A stretch of DNA of 64,000 nt from Camellia lanceoleosa (GCA_025200525.1 CM045770.1:123853429-123917428), one strand, 5' to 3'; shown: positions 1 to 12,486, counted from the stretch's first letter. The notes: generated by a model not told the origin, from the sequence alone. Translations and numbers: made by a program.

Positions 1-197
1 CACAAAAAAAAAAAAATGAAATTGAAATTGAAATTCATTTACAATTTGGGCAATTCGGATTTAACTCGGGTCAGGCTCGGATAGGCAGTCTCGGGTTACA
101 ATTTGGGCCTGGGCGGGCTTGGACATGTTTCAACACAACTTGGGTTGGGCTTGAACAACCTCCCAACCCGAATGAACTCACCCGAGTTGCACCCCTA
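1..197 (-). mobile_element. hAT-type element, right end only (continues left of window)
   Basis: GC-richer stretch of repeated 'gggcttgg/cccgaa' motifs ending at 197 in CACCCCTA, the complement of the TAGGGGTG terminus common in plant hAT elements. The next 8 bases (198-205, GTTTGTGG) would be the target duplication. The duplicate locus at 5849 runs through GTTTGTGG without the element, so it is an empty site. The other terminus and left target copy lie outside the window, so autonomy cannot be judged. Confidence 0.65.
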
Positions 198-486
198 GTT
201 TGTGGTTAGTGAAAGGAGATAGATTTGAAAGGGTGAAAGATGGAGAAATGGTGGATATGGGCTGTATGGCTTGTTAAACTTGCTTGAACTTGTTATGGTT
301 CATAAGGTTTGGAATAATAGTTCAGATCTATATGACTAACTTGAAAATTTTTTAGGCCCGCTTATAATGTGGGTCGACTTGAAAAATGCATCAAGCCCGT
401 TTTATCTCGCTCACAAATTATATACATATTTATGTGTTTGTTTTATATTGGTGTCTTTATAATTTTTTATTAACATAATTCATGTA

Positions 487-1400
487 TTAGAGCATCTCTG
501 ACGCTTAGTCTCTTTTTTTCATTAAATTTAAATAAAGATTTGGATTAAAAATTTTATCTAACATTAATCGTTTTAATGCTAATTTTTCAATTTTTATCAA
601 ACAACTAGTCAAGCGAGAGGACGACGGGAAGGATGTCTGGGCGATCAACCGACTTGTATAAATTGATGGGCAATTTTGCAAGCACATGCCGACCAGTCAA
701 CCAGTTGGTCGCCCAGTGTACTGTGAGGCTCCAACGGCTACCTGCGACAATAGCGGCTACCTACGACAATTTGATAAAACACTAGAGTCTCCCTCAATTT
801 GATGAAAGTTTTGAGTTTTTTCTCATTTGATATGAGTTTGATGTCATGGTTAGAGCAGCAAAATTGTACTTATTTTTATCAAAATTAAATAAAATAAAGA
901 AAAGAGTAAGCGTTGAATACGTTCTTATTAGTTAGTGCATCTCCAACAGTACATTAATTTTTTCACTAAATTTGAGTAAAAATTTAAGGAAAAGCTCTTT
1001 TTGATATCAAGTGCTCCAACAGAGGGTTGTGCAACTTCGTTAAACCATTGGTCGATCGGGTAGATGTCTAACTGGTCGACTGGATAGTGCAAATTTTTCA
1101 CAATTTTTCTTCTTGGGGTGGTCATTCGAGGGGTCAACCAGGCAGTGTAATTTTTTCACAAACTTTTGCCTTGAAGTGGTCATTCGAGAGGACATCCGGG
1201 TGGACATCTAGTAGTGAAAATAAAACGGCTATGAACAGTAATTTGATTAAAGGTATATTGGTCATCAAAAATCTTAAATTCGATATCAATTTAATGAAAC
1301 CGTTAGAGTTGAAAAATGAATCATTTTTCATCAAAGTCAAATTTGATAATAAATTTGATATGCGATTGGATATGGTCATACCTAAAAAAATTTGATGTGA
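487..1400. repeat. internal MITE-like repeat (GCATCTCCAACAGT family), copy 1
   Basis: Contains two related halves that begin with GCATCTCTGACG (491) and GCATCTCCAACAGT (938), with shared blocks such as 'gatatcaagtgctccaacagaggg' split around 1000-1025. Related sequence occurs at 6142-7010 and, more diverged, at 10009-10680. No transposase-like reading frame is visible. Short open frames here are not credible genes. Confidence 0.5.
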
Positions 1401-1620
1401 TGCACACTTTATTTCCTAAATGTGTGTACTATATAAAGGCTAGATGGCATAAAGTGGTATTAAATTATACTTCAAAGAGGTAAATCCTTATATTTTGTGG
1501 TCTTGTAACATATATATATATATTTTATACTAATTGTTATAGAATAATGCTATACAAATATAAAAATTAATACACAAAATTATACGGAAGGATAGGACTG
1601 AATTGTTGGACTATTGCTCT

Positions 1621-1851
1621 GCCTCTGTTTGGGAAGTGGGTTGGCTTTTTGATTTTTTAGTTTTTTTGACTATTTTAGCCTGGAGCTAAAAAGCCTAGTT
1701 TGGGAAGAGCTTTTGACTTTTTTGTGAGAGAAAGAATGTAATGATTATGGGTTGGATATGATGTTTTATCTTATTTGGTTAAAAAGCCTATTTTGTTTTT
1801 TGTGACTATTTTAGTCCAAAAAACCTTAAAACCAACTTGCCAAACGGAGGC
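1621..1851. mobile_element. MITE with GCCTCYGTTTGG inverted termini
   Basis: Begins GCCTCTGTTTGGGAAG and ends with the inverse of GCCTCCGTTTGGCAAG, a near-perfect terminal inverted repeat over about 20 bp. The paralogous locus at about 7227 lacks the whole 231 bp. No coding capacity. The target duplication is not clear because a few bases also differ at the junction, so superfamily is left open. Confidence 0.75.
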
Positions 1852-1939
1852 AAAGAGATCATCCCAATACCACTATATTAGTAAAATGAGATATTCCATA
1901 TAAAACATTTGAAAAAAATAACATTTTTATATAAGAAAA

Positions 1940-3720
1940 CTAGCGGCAACCCGTGCTATGCACGGGAATGTATAATTTAAATAATTTATTATACTTATTT
2001 TTGTATTATAAAATAAAAAATTCTTATAAATTTAAAATATAATAGGGAGTTATAACTAACAAATATTTTGATTATGATAACTATCTAATACCTAAGTTCA
2101 TATATTCATTTTTTCCATAAATTTATCATTTGGAACATTGATTATAAAATTATCTTAGTCCAAGTAGGTCATTTAGCAGCATGAACTATATTTCTATCAC
2201 ACATTGTTCTAGCTTTAAAAAGGAATAATGTAAAAATGGGTACTATTACAAATAATATAAAAATTTAAAAATGAATACTACTACAAATAATGTGAAAATG
2301 TTCAAAGGCCCCTTTAAAGAAGAAAAAAAAAAAAAAATGCCCCCCACTACATATACATATAGGTATACGGAGAGAATAAAATTCATCAAAACCGTAATTA
2401 AAATCCCACAACTACCTAACCAATTGTAACATTGTTGATGGTTGAATGTAACTCGAATCTTAAACACAGAGTTTGAACAAAACTTTATACCCAATATGCA
2501 AACACTAACAAACTTGATGGTATGTTAAAATATATAGCTGAAATGTGAAGCATTTGAAAAATAAGATGGAAATGAATTTGAAGATAATTATTAGATTAGG
2601 GATTAAAATAATTTAAAAAAAAAAAAGGGATCATACAAAAAATATAATAAAAATAAAGTTGGAGATAATGATAGGATTGGGCATAAAAAAAAAAATTAAA
2701 AAGGAAGAAATAAGAAATAAAGAAAAATGAAAATACTGGAGAAGATTAAGCAAAATAAAAAATCAATAAAAAAAGATAAGGAGTCTTAGATAATAAAAAA
2801 AATTTAAAAGTTAAAATTTTAAAATAAAAACAATAGTAAGAGAAAAAAAAAATATTTTTTATTGGAGAAAAATAAGGATGACAAATTAAAAACATAACTT
2901 TGAGAGAGCAACATGCAAGAAATAGAATCTTAACTCTGCTTAAGAATTGAGTATTGAAACTTTGAAAATTTTCGAGAACACACTGTATTTGCTTATATAT
3001 ATAGTATAGATATATACATAGGTAAAAAGATAGATATCAAATCTAATTTGAAAAGTAAAGATAAAAGTAAAACAAACATCCTACAAAAAAATAAGAGAGA
3101 GATGTGGGAATTTGGTTGTTGATAATCAAAATTTTAAAAAGATAAAATATTTATGAGAGATTACGTATGAGTAAAAGATAATTTAATTTTGTTTGTTATA
3201 TCAAAATAAAGGCATATATATATTTTCTTGAATAGTAGCAAAATAAATTTACTTTTTTAATAAAATTGTAATAGAATAAAATATATTTAATTTTTAAATT
3301 GCATGCTTGATGATGATTTTTTCAAAAAAAAATAAAAAAACATTGATAGAAATTTTTTAAATTGATGGTAGTCAATTGTTATTATTATAGCCATAAAAAA
3401 GAATTTTTTTTTTTTTTCAATTGAGATTGGGAGTGAGATAGATATTATTGTGGGTGATGGATATAGATGAATTTTTTATTATATTGGGATAAACATTATT
3501 GTTGTTGATGGATATGGATAAATATTTTAGTTTTTTATATTTTATATAGGGAGAGAGTGAGAAGGTTTGAAAAGTGGGAAGGGAAGTGAAAGAAAGTGCC
3601 ATGTAATATTTTTTTTCTTCAAAATTATGAGAAATTAGGATTTAAGTTTTGGAGCCTTTTGACTTAACAACTACATTTGGTTATATAGATAGTATAGATA
3701 GATAGATATAGATAGATAGA
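1940..3720 (-). mobile_element. non-autonomous Helitron inserted in copy 1
   Basis: Read on the minus strand it starts with TC at 3720-3719 and ends with CTAG at 1943-1940. Just inside that end is a short GC hairpin (CCGTGC-ATA-GCACGG), the classic Helitron 3' signature. Flanks are A (1939) and T (3721). The duplicate locus at about 7320 reads straight through AAAATGATTG, giving the empty A|T target with no duplication. At 1781 bp, with no Rep/helicase frame, it is non-autonomous. Confidence 0.88.
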
Positions 3721-3928
3721 TGATTGATACTATTAAAAAGTCTTTTCTAATTTATCTTGAATGACATAGCAGATTACATGTTAATTCTGATTTGTTACAA
3801 ACTAAATCATATAGTTGAATTGTGAGTCTTAACATTTCTCTTTTATTTTTCACTTTTAATTTCTAAACTATTTTTTTAAAAATTATTTCATCTTTAAATT
3901 ATTCATTTCATCTATTTAATTTAACAAA

Positions 3929-4069
3929 AATGCTAAAGATCTTAAAAATTCTACTAAAAATTGTATCAAATGTCTCACATGGGTGTGGGACCTACACATG
4001 TATACACATGTGAGATATTTGATAAAATTTGTATTAAATTTTTTGAGATCTTTAATATTACTCTTAATT
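3929..4069. mobile_element. MITE, AATGCTAAAGAT family, copy a
   Basis: Inverted termini AATGCTAAAGATCTTAAAAA and its complement (ending GATCTTTAATATT), with a palindromic core around the 'cacatgtatacacatgtg' motif. A transcript would fold into one hairpin. Related copies at 7531-7680 and 8223-8387. No coding sequence. Confidence 0.65.
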
Positions 4070-4500
4070 TAATTTCAATTAATATGGTTTAATTGTGGGT
4101 CTCTCCATTCTCTTTCACACATTTGTAAGGTAAATTGCATTTAATTTCATTACTACTGCCATTAGAAGAGTGTCTCGTTATGCATTGAGAAATATTATTT
4201 ACACAAAAATTCTGTGCAGAAAAACTCTCAAATAAGAATAGGTCTTGTATAGGTCCTATGTGGGGACCCAAACTTTCATATAAGAGCTTTTGTGCACCGA
4301 TTTTCTATTTTCTGGTGTGAGACTTATATAATGTGGGTCACATGTGGTTTTCACATAGACATTTAGGAACGGTCTGTTTTAGTTTAAAAGTCAAAAAATT
4401 ACTAAAATAAGATATTCTCAAACGAGACCCTAGTATAAATTTTGGAATCTCTAACATTTTCGTTCTCTCATAAAATATTTTTCATCTTATCCACATCAGC

Positions 4501-4662
4501 AATGCTAGGTATCATGAAAAGTCTTTCATGAAAATAGTCATGAAAGATTTGTGACATTTGAATTTCACTTACAATAAAACACCACACACTAACAAAGTAA
4601 TCTAAGAGTCACAAATTTTTCATAATCATTTTCATGAAAAAAATTTCATGATCCCTAATATT
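4501..4662. mobile_element. MITE, AATGCTAGGTATCATGAAA family
   Basis: 162-bp element with inverted termini of about 50 bp built on TCATGAAAA blocks, from AATGCTAGGTATCATG at the left to CATGATCCCTAATATT at the right. The paralogous copy (about 8420) lacks it, reading straight from 'catcttatc' to 'tgcatttattg'. Confidence 0.75.
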
Positions 4663-4736
4663 TCTCTATCCGCATTTACTGTACATTAAATTCTTAAAAG
4701 TAGTAGTAGACAGTTTTGTTTTTTTTTTTTTTTTGT

Positions 4737-4912
4737 TGGGGGGGGGGGGGATCTAAAAGCCACTACAAGAAATTAAGATTCAAAAAATAAAAATTTAATA
4801 ACAAAATCACTTTTTAGGGACAAAATATTTTTTGGCAAAAATATTATTATTTTATTTTTAGCAACAAAATTAGACATTTAATAATGAATTACTAACCTTT
4901 TGGGATTTTTTT
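4737..4912. repeat. poly-T/poly-G tract and truncated CACTA-like end
   Basis: A T-run followed by about 13 G precedes CACTACAAGAAATTAAG at 4761, the typical CACTA (En/Spm) terminal motif. Sequence matches 8497-8643, then diverges at 4912, so only the left end remains here. Confidence 0.6.
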
Positions 4913-5848
4913 AAGGTTTTCTTGTCGATTTTCATGTTGGTTCCAAGCTGGCTAGTACCTTACCAGCCTTAAATGTCAATAAATAAATCTTTTTTCAGTT
5001 ATGTTTGTCCATGAATTGTGATGTTGATTTTTCATCTAATATTCCTTAGTGCCATAACAAATATTAAATTAATTCATTTTTGGCAAGTTATAATAATCAT
5101 AACTTTATTAGTTAAAATTTTACCTTTGTATGGATAGAAAATGGATTTAAGATGGCTTTCCAAGATGTCACTTTCACACCCATTGAATGAAATTCTTTAG
5201 AAAATTATGTTTAATTTATATTTTCCTATAATAATAATGAGCTCAGTCTTAGGATTAATATGGATGCTTCAATCCTATTGTTATGGTAAAAGAAAATTAC
5301 ATTTTACCCTTAAAGTATGACTAAATACCATGAATTTATATCAATGTAAAACTTCAATTAAAAAGTTCATTATATTAATGAAAATAATCATGTGGCATGC
5401 ACATGATAACTCTAATACTGTGATATGCCGAAATGAGTATATCTTGAAAAGAAAAAAAAAATTAATGACATCAAAATTTATGTACCCTTTTTCTAATTTT
5501 TCCATAGCCTAAATTTTCCATTGAATTTTTTTTTTTTTTTCTCTAGCTTTCACAACAACCAAATGAACCCTAATTCATCACACAGCTAAAATTTGATCGC
5601 TTTGGTTAGGTCAGTACCTAAAATTCAACAAAAAAATTTACAAAACAATGAGTTAATTCATCCCAAAGCATGCATGGCAAATCATGAAGAAAACATATTA
5701 ACTAAAATAATTGATTCACAAAATAACAAACATTCAATTTCGTTGCCAATTGGTCGAAGATTCAATGGAATTTCACTACCCTTTGACCCCCAATGCATGT
5801 TTAATTTTAGATACAGTGACCATAGTATTAGGGAGAGAGGTGGGGTGG
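4913..5848. other. spacer between the two duplication copies
   Basis: AT-rich, no recognisable gene. A 111-codon open frame at 5593-5928 runs across the duplication boundary and has no family features that I recognise. The same bases in copy 1 are non-coding, so it is not called. Confidence 0.5.
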
Positions 5849-6141
5849 GTTTGTGGTTAGTGAAAGGAGACAAATTGGAAAGGGTGAAAGATGGGGAAAT
5901 GGTGGATATGGGCTTGATGGCCCGTTAAACTTGCTTAAACTTGTTATGATTTATAAGGTTTGGGATAATAGTTCAGATCCATATGACTGAGTTTAGAATT
6001 TTTTTGCGATCGTTTATAATGTGGGTCAGATTGCAAAAAACGCATCAAGCCCGTTTTGTCCCGCTCACAAATTATATACGTATTTATGTGTATGTTTTAT
6101 ATTGGTGTCTTTATATTTTTTATTAACATAATTTACGTATT

Positions 6142-7010
6142 AGAGTATCTCTAACGCTTAGTCTCTTTTTTTATTAAATTTGAGTAAATATTTGGATTAA
6201 AAATTTCATATAATACTAATCGTTTCAATGCTAATTTTTCAATTTTCATCAAACAACCAGTCAACTGAGAAAATGACTGGAAGAATGTCCAAGCGATCAA
6301 CTGACTTGTGTAAATTGATGGGCAATTTTGCAAGCAGTTGGTCATCCAATGTATTGTGATGTCCTAACGGCTAACTGCGACAATAACGGCTACTTACAAC
6401 AATTTGATAAAACACTAAAGTCTCTCTCAATTTGATGAAAGTTTTGAGATTTTTCTCATTTGATATGAGTTTGATGTCATGGTTATAGTAGCAAAACTAT
6501 ACTTATTTTATCAAAATTAAATATGATAAATAAAAGAGTAAGCATTGAACACGTTCTTATTAGTTAGGGCATCTCCAACGGTGTATTAAATTTTTTACTA
6601 AATTTGAGTAAAAATTTGAGGAAAAGCTCCCATTTGATATCAAGTGCTTCAACAGAGGTTTTGCAACTTCGTTAAACCATTGGTCAACCGGGTGGATGTT
6701 TGACCGGTCGACTGGCTAGTGCACATTTTTCACAATTTTTCTTCTTGAGGTGGTCATTCGGGGGGTTGATCAGCCAGTGTAATTTTTTTCACAAACTTTT
6801 GCCTTGAGGTGGTCATTTGGGAGGGCATCCGAGCAGACATCCGGTAGTGAAAATCAAATGGTTATGAACAGTAATTTGATTAAATGTATATTGGTCATCA
6901 AATATCCTAAATTTGATATCGATGTGATGAAACCGTTAGAATTGAAAAATGAATCATTTTTCATCAAAATCAAATTTTATAATAAATTTAATACACGATT
7001 AAAGATTTGA
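6142..7010. repeat. internal MITE-like repeat (GCATCTCCAACAGT family), copy 2
   Basis: Counterpart of 487-1400 in the second duplication copy, with matching 'gggcatctccaacggtgta' at about 6567. Non-coding. A short open frame at 6804-7010 is a remnant of the same non-coding repeat that is open at 1087-1395. Confidence 0.5.
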
Positions 7011-7530
7011 TGTGATGCACACTTTATTTCCTAAATGTGTGTACTATATAAAGGCTAGATGGGATAAAGTGGTATTAAATTATACTTCAAAGAGATAAAT
7101 CCTTATATTTTGTGATCCTGTAATTTTTTTTTGTTTACTAATTGTTATAGAATAATGCTATACAAATGTAAAAATTAATATAAAAAATTATACGGAAGGA
7201 TAGGACTGAATTATTGGAATATCGCTCTATAACAAAGAGCTCATCCGAATACCACTATATTATTAAAATGAAATATTCTATATAAAACATATGAAAAAAA
7301 TAACATTTTTGTAAAAGAAAATGATTGATACTATTAAAAAGTCTTTTCTAATTTATCTTAAATGACATAGCAGATCACATGTGAATTTTTAATTTGTCAC
7401 AAACTAAATCATATAGTTGAATTGTGAGTCTTAACATTTCTCTTTTATTTTTCACTTTTAATTTCTAAACTATTTTTTAAAAAATTATTTCATCTTTAAA
7501 TTTTTCATTTCATCTATTTAATTTAACAAA

Positions 7531-7680
7531 AATGCTTAAGATCCAAAAAATTCTATCAAAAATTCTACCAAATGTGTCACATGGGTATGGAACTCATATG
7601 AGATCCATATTGTGTAGGTTCTACACGAATATGAGATATTTGATAAAATTTTTAGTAAATGTCTTAAAATTTTTAACATT
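7531..7680. mobile_element. MITE, AATGCTAAAGAT family, copy b
   Basis: Orthologous position to 3929-4069 within the duplication, with degenerate inverted termini (AATGCTTAAGATCC to ...TTTTTAACATT). It therefore predates the duplication. Confidence 0.55.
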
Positions 7681-7694
7681 ACTCTTAATTTTAA

Positions 7695-7956
7695 GGGTAA
7701 ATTACAAACACCCCCTCGAGGTTTAGTAAAAATACAGATTTCTCCCTGAGGTTTGAGAAATTACAAATTCCTCCCTGAGGGTCAAATTTTCATAATAAAT
7801 TAGGAAAAATTAGGGGGGAATCTGTATAAAAATAAAAATCCTAGGGGGCAATTTGTTATGAAAATGTAAACCTCAGGGGGCGGGATGTAATTTCTCAAAC
7901 GTCAGGGTGGAATCTGTATTTTCACCAAACCTCGAGGGGGTGTTTGTAATTTGCCC
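7695..7956. mobile_element. Mutator-like MITE with ~100-bp TIRs
   Basis: 262 bp bounded by GGGTAAATTACAAACACCCC and its complement. The inverted repeats extend about 100 bp with CTCGAGGTTT and CCCTGAGG blocks. A 9-bp target duplication TAATTTTAA sits at 7686-7694 and 7957-7965. The paralogous site near 4066 is empty. A 9-bp duplication with long TIRs fits Mutator-like MITEs. Confidence 0.9.
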
Positions 7957-8222
7957 TAATTTTAATTTCAATTAATATGGTTTAATTATGGCTCTCTCCA
8001 TTCTCTTTCACACATTTGTAGGGTAAATTGCATTTAATCTCATTACTATTGCCATTAGAAGAGAGTCTCGTTATGCATTGAAAAGTATTATTTACACAAT
8101 AAATATGTGCACAAAAACTGTCAAATAAGAGCAGGTCTTTCATAGGTCCTACATGTGTGGACCCAAACTTTCATATAAGAGCTTTTGTTCACCGATTTTC
8201 TTTTTTTATTTTATTTATGAGT

Positions 8223-8387
8223 AATGCTAAAGATTTTAAAAATTCTATTAAAGTTTTTATCAAATATCTTACATGGATGTGTGACCCATACAATGTGTAT
8301 CTCACACAATGTGGATCAATATGAGTCTTACATCCATATGAGACATTTAGTAGAACTTTTATCAGAAATATTAAGATTTCTAACATT
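8223..8387. mobile_element. MITE, AATGCTAAAGAT family, copy c
   Basis: Third family member, with inverted termini AATGCTAAAGATTTTAAAAA and ...AATATTAAGATTTCTAACATT, and central 'cacaatgtgtatctcacacaatgtg' sequence. Absent from the equivalent place in copy 1 of the duplication. Confidence 0.6.
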
Positions 8388-8496
8388 TGTTTTCGTATAA
8401 AATCTTTTTCATCTTATCTGCATTTATTGTACGTTAAATTCTTAAAAGTAGTAGTAGACAGTAGGTTTTTTTGGACTTTCTTTTGGATCTAAAAGC

Positions 8497-8886
8497 CACT
8501 ACAAGAAATTAAAGATTTTAAAAATAAAAATTTAATAACAAAATTATTTTTTAGGAACAAAATATTTTTTTTCAAAAATATTATTATTTTATTTTTAGCC
8601 ACAAAATTAGACATTTAATGATGAATTACTAACCTTTTGGGATCAAAAGTTGTCTCAAAAAATTAACATTTTTAAGACTAAATTATTTTATCCCTAAAAG
8701 TACATTTATTAACGACATTTTCAAAATTTTATCTCTAGAAGTTATTTTTATTTTTTATTTTTCAAGACAACTTTTTAGCTACTGTTCTTGCGATAATTGA
8801 AATTAATCCCTAAATATTTTTTATAATAAAATTTGTACTTTTTAGAGACAAAAAAATAGTCTCTAAAATTCTTATAAGTTGTGGTG
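8497..8886. mobile_element. CACTA-like non-autonomous element
   Basis: Starts CACTACAAGAAATTAAAG and ends CTTATAAGTTGTGGTG, imperfect inverted termini of the CACTA type. Flanking AGC and AGT suggest a decayed 3-bp target duplication. Subterminal repeats of the 'tagagacaaaa/agtctctaaaa' type are typical of this group. No transposase frame. Confidence 0.6.
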
Positions 8887-10008
8887 AGTTCCTAAAAATT
8901 TAAAAACTAAAAATTTAATATAGACGAGCAATTTTGATTTAATTGAAAAGGCATATTTTAAAGCACTTTTTAATTTTAGTGAATTTTCTCAAGTTTCATT
9001 TAATTTTTTTTTAAAAAGGTTTTATCTTAAAAGTGTTTTAAATTAAATTAAAATTTGAACAAAATTTTTAAAACATCACTACAAATACAAATTCAATTGA
9101 ATAATATATGTTAGGTTATATAAAAATTGTTGATGTTTTTTCAAAAATTAAAGTAATTATTATGAGAAATAATATTTATTATAAAATTTATCTTACTTAT
9201 TGTGTAAATGCTGTACATATATGATCCTTTAATTTAAAAATAAAATAAAATAAAATTATCATGTCATATAAAAAAAACTAAGAGGTGAAATGTGATAAAA
9301 TATTATGGGAATATGTTAAAGTATTCAACTATTTTTTATTGTCTCGTGAATTACATGAAATTTTATATACATTATATATCTCATTTTTTCTCATGTCTCT
9401 AGCTCCTTTTTTTCAATCTCTTCTACTCTATTGATGCTCATTATTGACAACTTTTATTATCGTCTATCGCTCTTACCACCAACCACTATAACCCTTCTTT
9501 TCCTCTTCTCTCGCCTACGGTTGCCAATACTAACCATCGCATTGGTATTGGATCAAATAGGTTTGATGGGTACTTTCGGACTCGTGGTGATAAATTAGTT
9601 TTGAGAAAAAAACTATGGTACATATCCTATGCACCTTAAAATTATAGAAAAAAAAAAAGTATACTTTCATACTTTTTAAGTCATAATTAAAAAAAAAAGT
9701 CATAATCAAATACAAAAAAAAAAAAAAATCATAACTAAATATCTTAAAATAATATTATAATTAAAAAATAAAAATAATCATAATTAACAAAGAAAATAAT
9801 ATAATTAAAAATACCTATAATATAAAATGTGTGTAATAAAATTCTCTTTATTTTAATCATGTTTTACTTGACGTTGGCTGCCTATGATGGAATATTCCAC
9901 AACAAAAGACGATTAGATGGAACAACTGAAAAAAGACAAAAAAGACTAGTATTATCTAGTCCTTGATTTCATAAAAATATTAAACTAAAAATGCCAATAT
10001 AAGAACAC
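8887..10008. other. AT-rich intergenic sequence
   Basis: Long A/T runs and short open frames only. I see no gene, RNA gene or complete element. Confidence 0.5.
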
Positions 10009-10680
10009 CTTCAACAGTATATTAAATTTAAATAAAAATTTGAATAATTTTTATTTTTGATATCAAGTGTTCCAACAGAGGGTTTTGAAGTTTTATCAAA
10101 TCATTGGTCGATCAGCGGGACGATCAACTGGTCGACCGGTTAATTTAATTTTTTTTAATAAATTTTTACCTTGAGGTGACTATTCAGGGGACAACCGGGC
10201 AGGTATCCGGAAAAACATCCGGAGTACATCCAGCAACAATAATAAATAATATTTTGATGAAAGGCACATTAATCCTTAGTTTGATTAAAAAAAATTCTAA
10301 ATTTAAGGGTTGTTTGGGGTGTCCTAAATTAGTGTACTTTTTGTTTTTTTAGACTAAAAAATGGAGGTTGAAAATATGGATGTTTGGATTAACTTTTTGA
10401 CTTTTTATGAAAAAATGTGTAATAAAAAATTGTAAAAATTGATTTGTAGAGAAAAATTCGACTTGGAAGTTGTGCAGCCGTAATTGTTAACTTTGGGTGA
10501 ATAGTGTTAACTTTTTGACTTTTTGAATAACTTTTTGACTATATATTAAACTTGGCCTTAATACGTATTTAATAAAACCGTTATAACAAATTTTGAAATT
10601 ATTTTTTATCAAATTTAAATTTGATAATAATTTTAAGTAACCGTCCGAATCAAATAATTTTAAGTAACCGTCCGAGATGG
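10009..10680. repeat. diverged third copy of the GCATCTCCAACAGT-type repeat
   Basis: Blocks such as 'gatatcaagtgttccaacagaggg' (10060-10083), 'attggtcgatcag' and the 'aaaccgttataac' tail (about 10575) match 487-1400. A stretch from about 10310 to 10555 (GGGTTGTTTGGGGTGTCC...) interrupts it and is probably another small insertion. Confidence 0.5.
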
Positions 10681-11503
10681 TCAAAAAGTTAATCCGTATG
10701 TCAAATCCTCAATTGCTTGAATATTCTCTTTTTTTTAGGGGTGTTTAGAAACTATATAAACCACTTTTTTTTTTTTGAATTTTTTGTCTTTAATATTTTT
10801 TTTTAAAAATTATATCAATAATATTTTTCTGATCCATTTGGTAAAGATGAATTTGAAAAAATAATTTTTTTTAAAACAATTCTAAAAAATAAAAATTTTA
10901 AAAAAGTAAAAAATCTACTATTTTTTTTCTTATTTTTATTTTTTGGGACTTTTTATAGATTTTTTTAAAAAATTTTGTAAGTCTTTGGGGTTGTCTCTTT
11001 GAGTGAAGGAATTATTTGGCATCCCCTATATCAGTACAATTTTTTAAATTTTTTTTGAATTATATCACATGTTTACTTTTTTACATATTAAAAATAAAAA
11101 AAATATCGTTTTAAACAATTCGTAAATTCAAAAGTGTAAAACTTTTTAAAAAATTTTAACAAAAGTTTACTAAAGAAGAAAAAAAAAAAAAAAACAAATA
11201 AACAAACCTCAAATCTATCTATATATTAAGGAAAATGGTCTTTTAAAACCCAAGGCTTGTGAAAGCTTCAATATATCAATCCTAATTTCCTGATTTTTTA
11301 ATATTTTTTTTAAAAAAAATTGACTTGGTGATTGGTGATTGGTTCAAAAATTGTAATAATTACACTATTAATTACAATAAACACTTAATTTATAATAAAT
11401 ACACTTATTAAATGAATAACGCAATAAATGAAATCCTAATTTCCTTACTTTTTGCATCCCCAAGAGACCCATGTAATTATTGTGTAACTTCTCCCATACA
11501 CTA

Positions 11504-12484
11504 TCTATACTATATATTAAGCAAAACGGAATTTTTAACCCCAAGTCTTGTGGAAGCTCCAATCTCTCAATCTAAATTTTCTGATTTTTTGATTTAATTT
11601 TTTTTTTAGCATTTATTAACTTCTCCCAACTCCCAAGTCTTACCATAATAATAACACTTTAATGCATTTAAAACAAGTATAAAAAAAATTCTTTGAAATT
11701 CAACACATATGAATTCCTTGAAAAGTCTCAATACATATGATTATTATTCCTCATAATAACATTTTAAAGCATTAAGAACAAGCATAAAAAAAATTTCTTG
11801 AAATGTCCAACACATATGATTATTATCAAAATATTAAACTTTAATATAATATAATAAAAAAAACATTTAATTCCTTGAAAAGTCTAATATATATGATTAT
11901 TATCAAAATATTAAACTTTAATATAATATAAAAAAAGAAAAAAAAAAAGACATTTACAAAAAAAAATAAAAAAAATTACAATTCACATATATGCCTTGTG
12001 AAAGTTTCAATCTCCCAATCTAAATTTCTTGATTTTTTTATTTAAAAAAAATCTTAGCATTTATTAACTTTTCCCAACTCTCAAGTTTTACCTTCATAAT
12101 AACACTTTAATGCATTAAAAACAAGTATAAAAAAAAATTTGAAATTCAACACATGAATTCTTTGAAAAGTCTCAACACATATGATTATTATTCCTCATAA
12201 TAATACTTTAATACATTAAGAACAAGTATAAAAAAAAATTTCTTGAAATGTCCAATACATATGATTATTATCAAAATATTAAACTTTAATATAATATAAT
12301 AAAAAAAAAGACATTTAATTTCTTGAAAAGTCCAACACATATGATTATTATCAAAATATTAAACTTTAATATAATATAAAAAAGGAAAAAAAATTGGACA
12401 TTTAAAAAAAAAATTTAATAATCACAATTCACATATATAGATAACTGTAAATACAATCCGTGCATAGCATGGGTGATATGCTAA
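11504..12484 (+). mobile_element. Helitron A of a tandem pair
   Basis: Begins TCTATACTATATATTAAG and ends CTAA after the hairpin CCGTGC-ATA-GCATGG. Flanks are A (11503) and T (12485), as expected for Helitron A|T insertion. Internally it is two imperfect tandem units of roughly 480 bp, each opening with 'caatctcccaatctaaatt'-like sequence and each containing 'atatgattattatcaaaata' repeats. No coding capacity. A similar 5' end at about 11214 (TCTATCTATATATTAAGG) suggests an older truncated copy just upstream. Confidence 0.8.
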
Positions 12485-12486
12485 TA

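Larger units (their letters stand above)
198..4912. repeat. segmental duplication, copy 1
   Basis: Non-coding AT-rich sequence that aligns in order with 5849-8643. Landmarks shared by both copies include the GTGGTTAGTGAAAGGAGA start, the 'catctctaacgcttagtc' block, the 'acttcaaagagataaatcc' block and the 'gtagtagtagacagt' block near the right end. Copy 1 is longer because it holds insertions at 1621-1851, 1940-3720 and 4501-4662 that copy 2 lacks. Homology stops inside a CACTA-like element near 4912. Confidence 0.85.
5849..8643. repeat. segmental duplication, copy 2
   Basis: Partner of 198-4912. It lacks the Helitron (1940-3720) and the MITEs at 1621 and 4501, but has its own insertions at 7695-7956 and 8223-8387. 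Shared blocks are clearly alike but carry many substitutions and small indels, so the duplication is not recent. Confidence 0.85.

Noticed and set aside
5593..5928. 111-codon open frame crossing into duplication copy 2.
   Set aside because: No recognisable domain; the matching bases in copy 1 are non-coding and the frame is not preserved.
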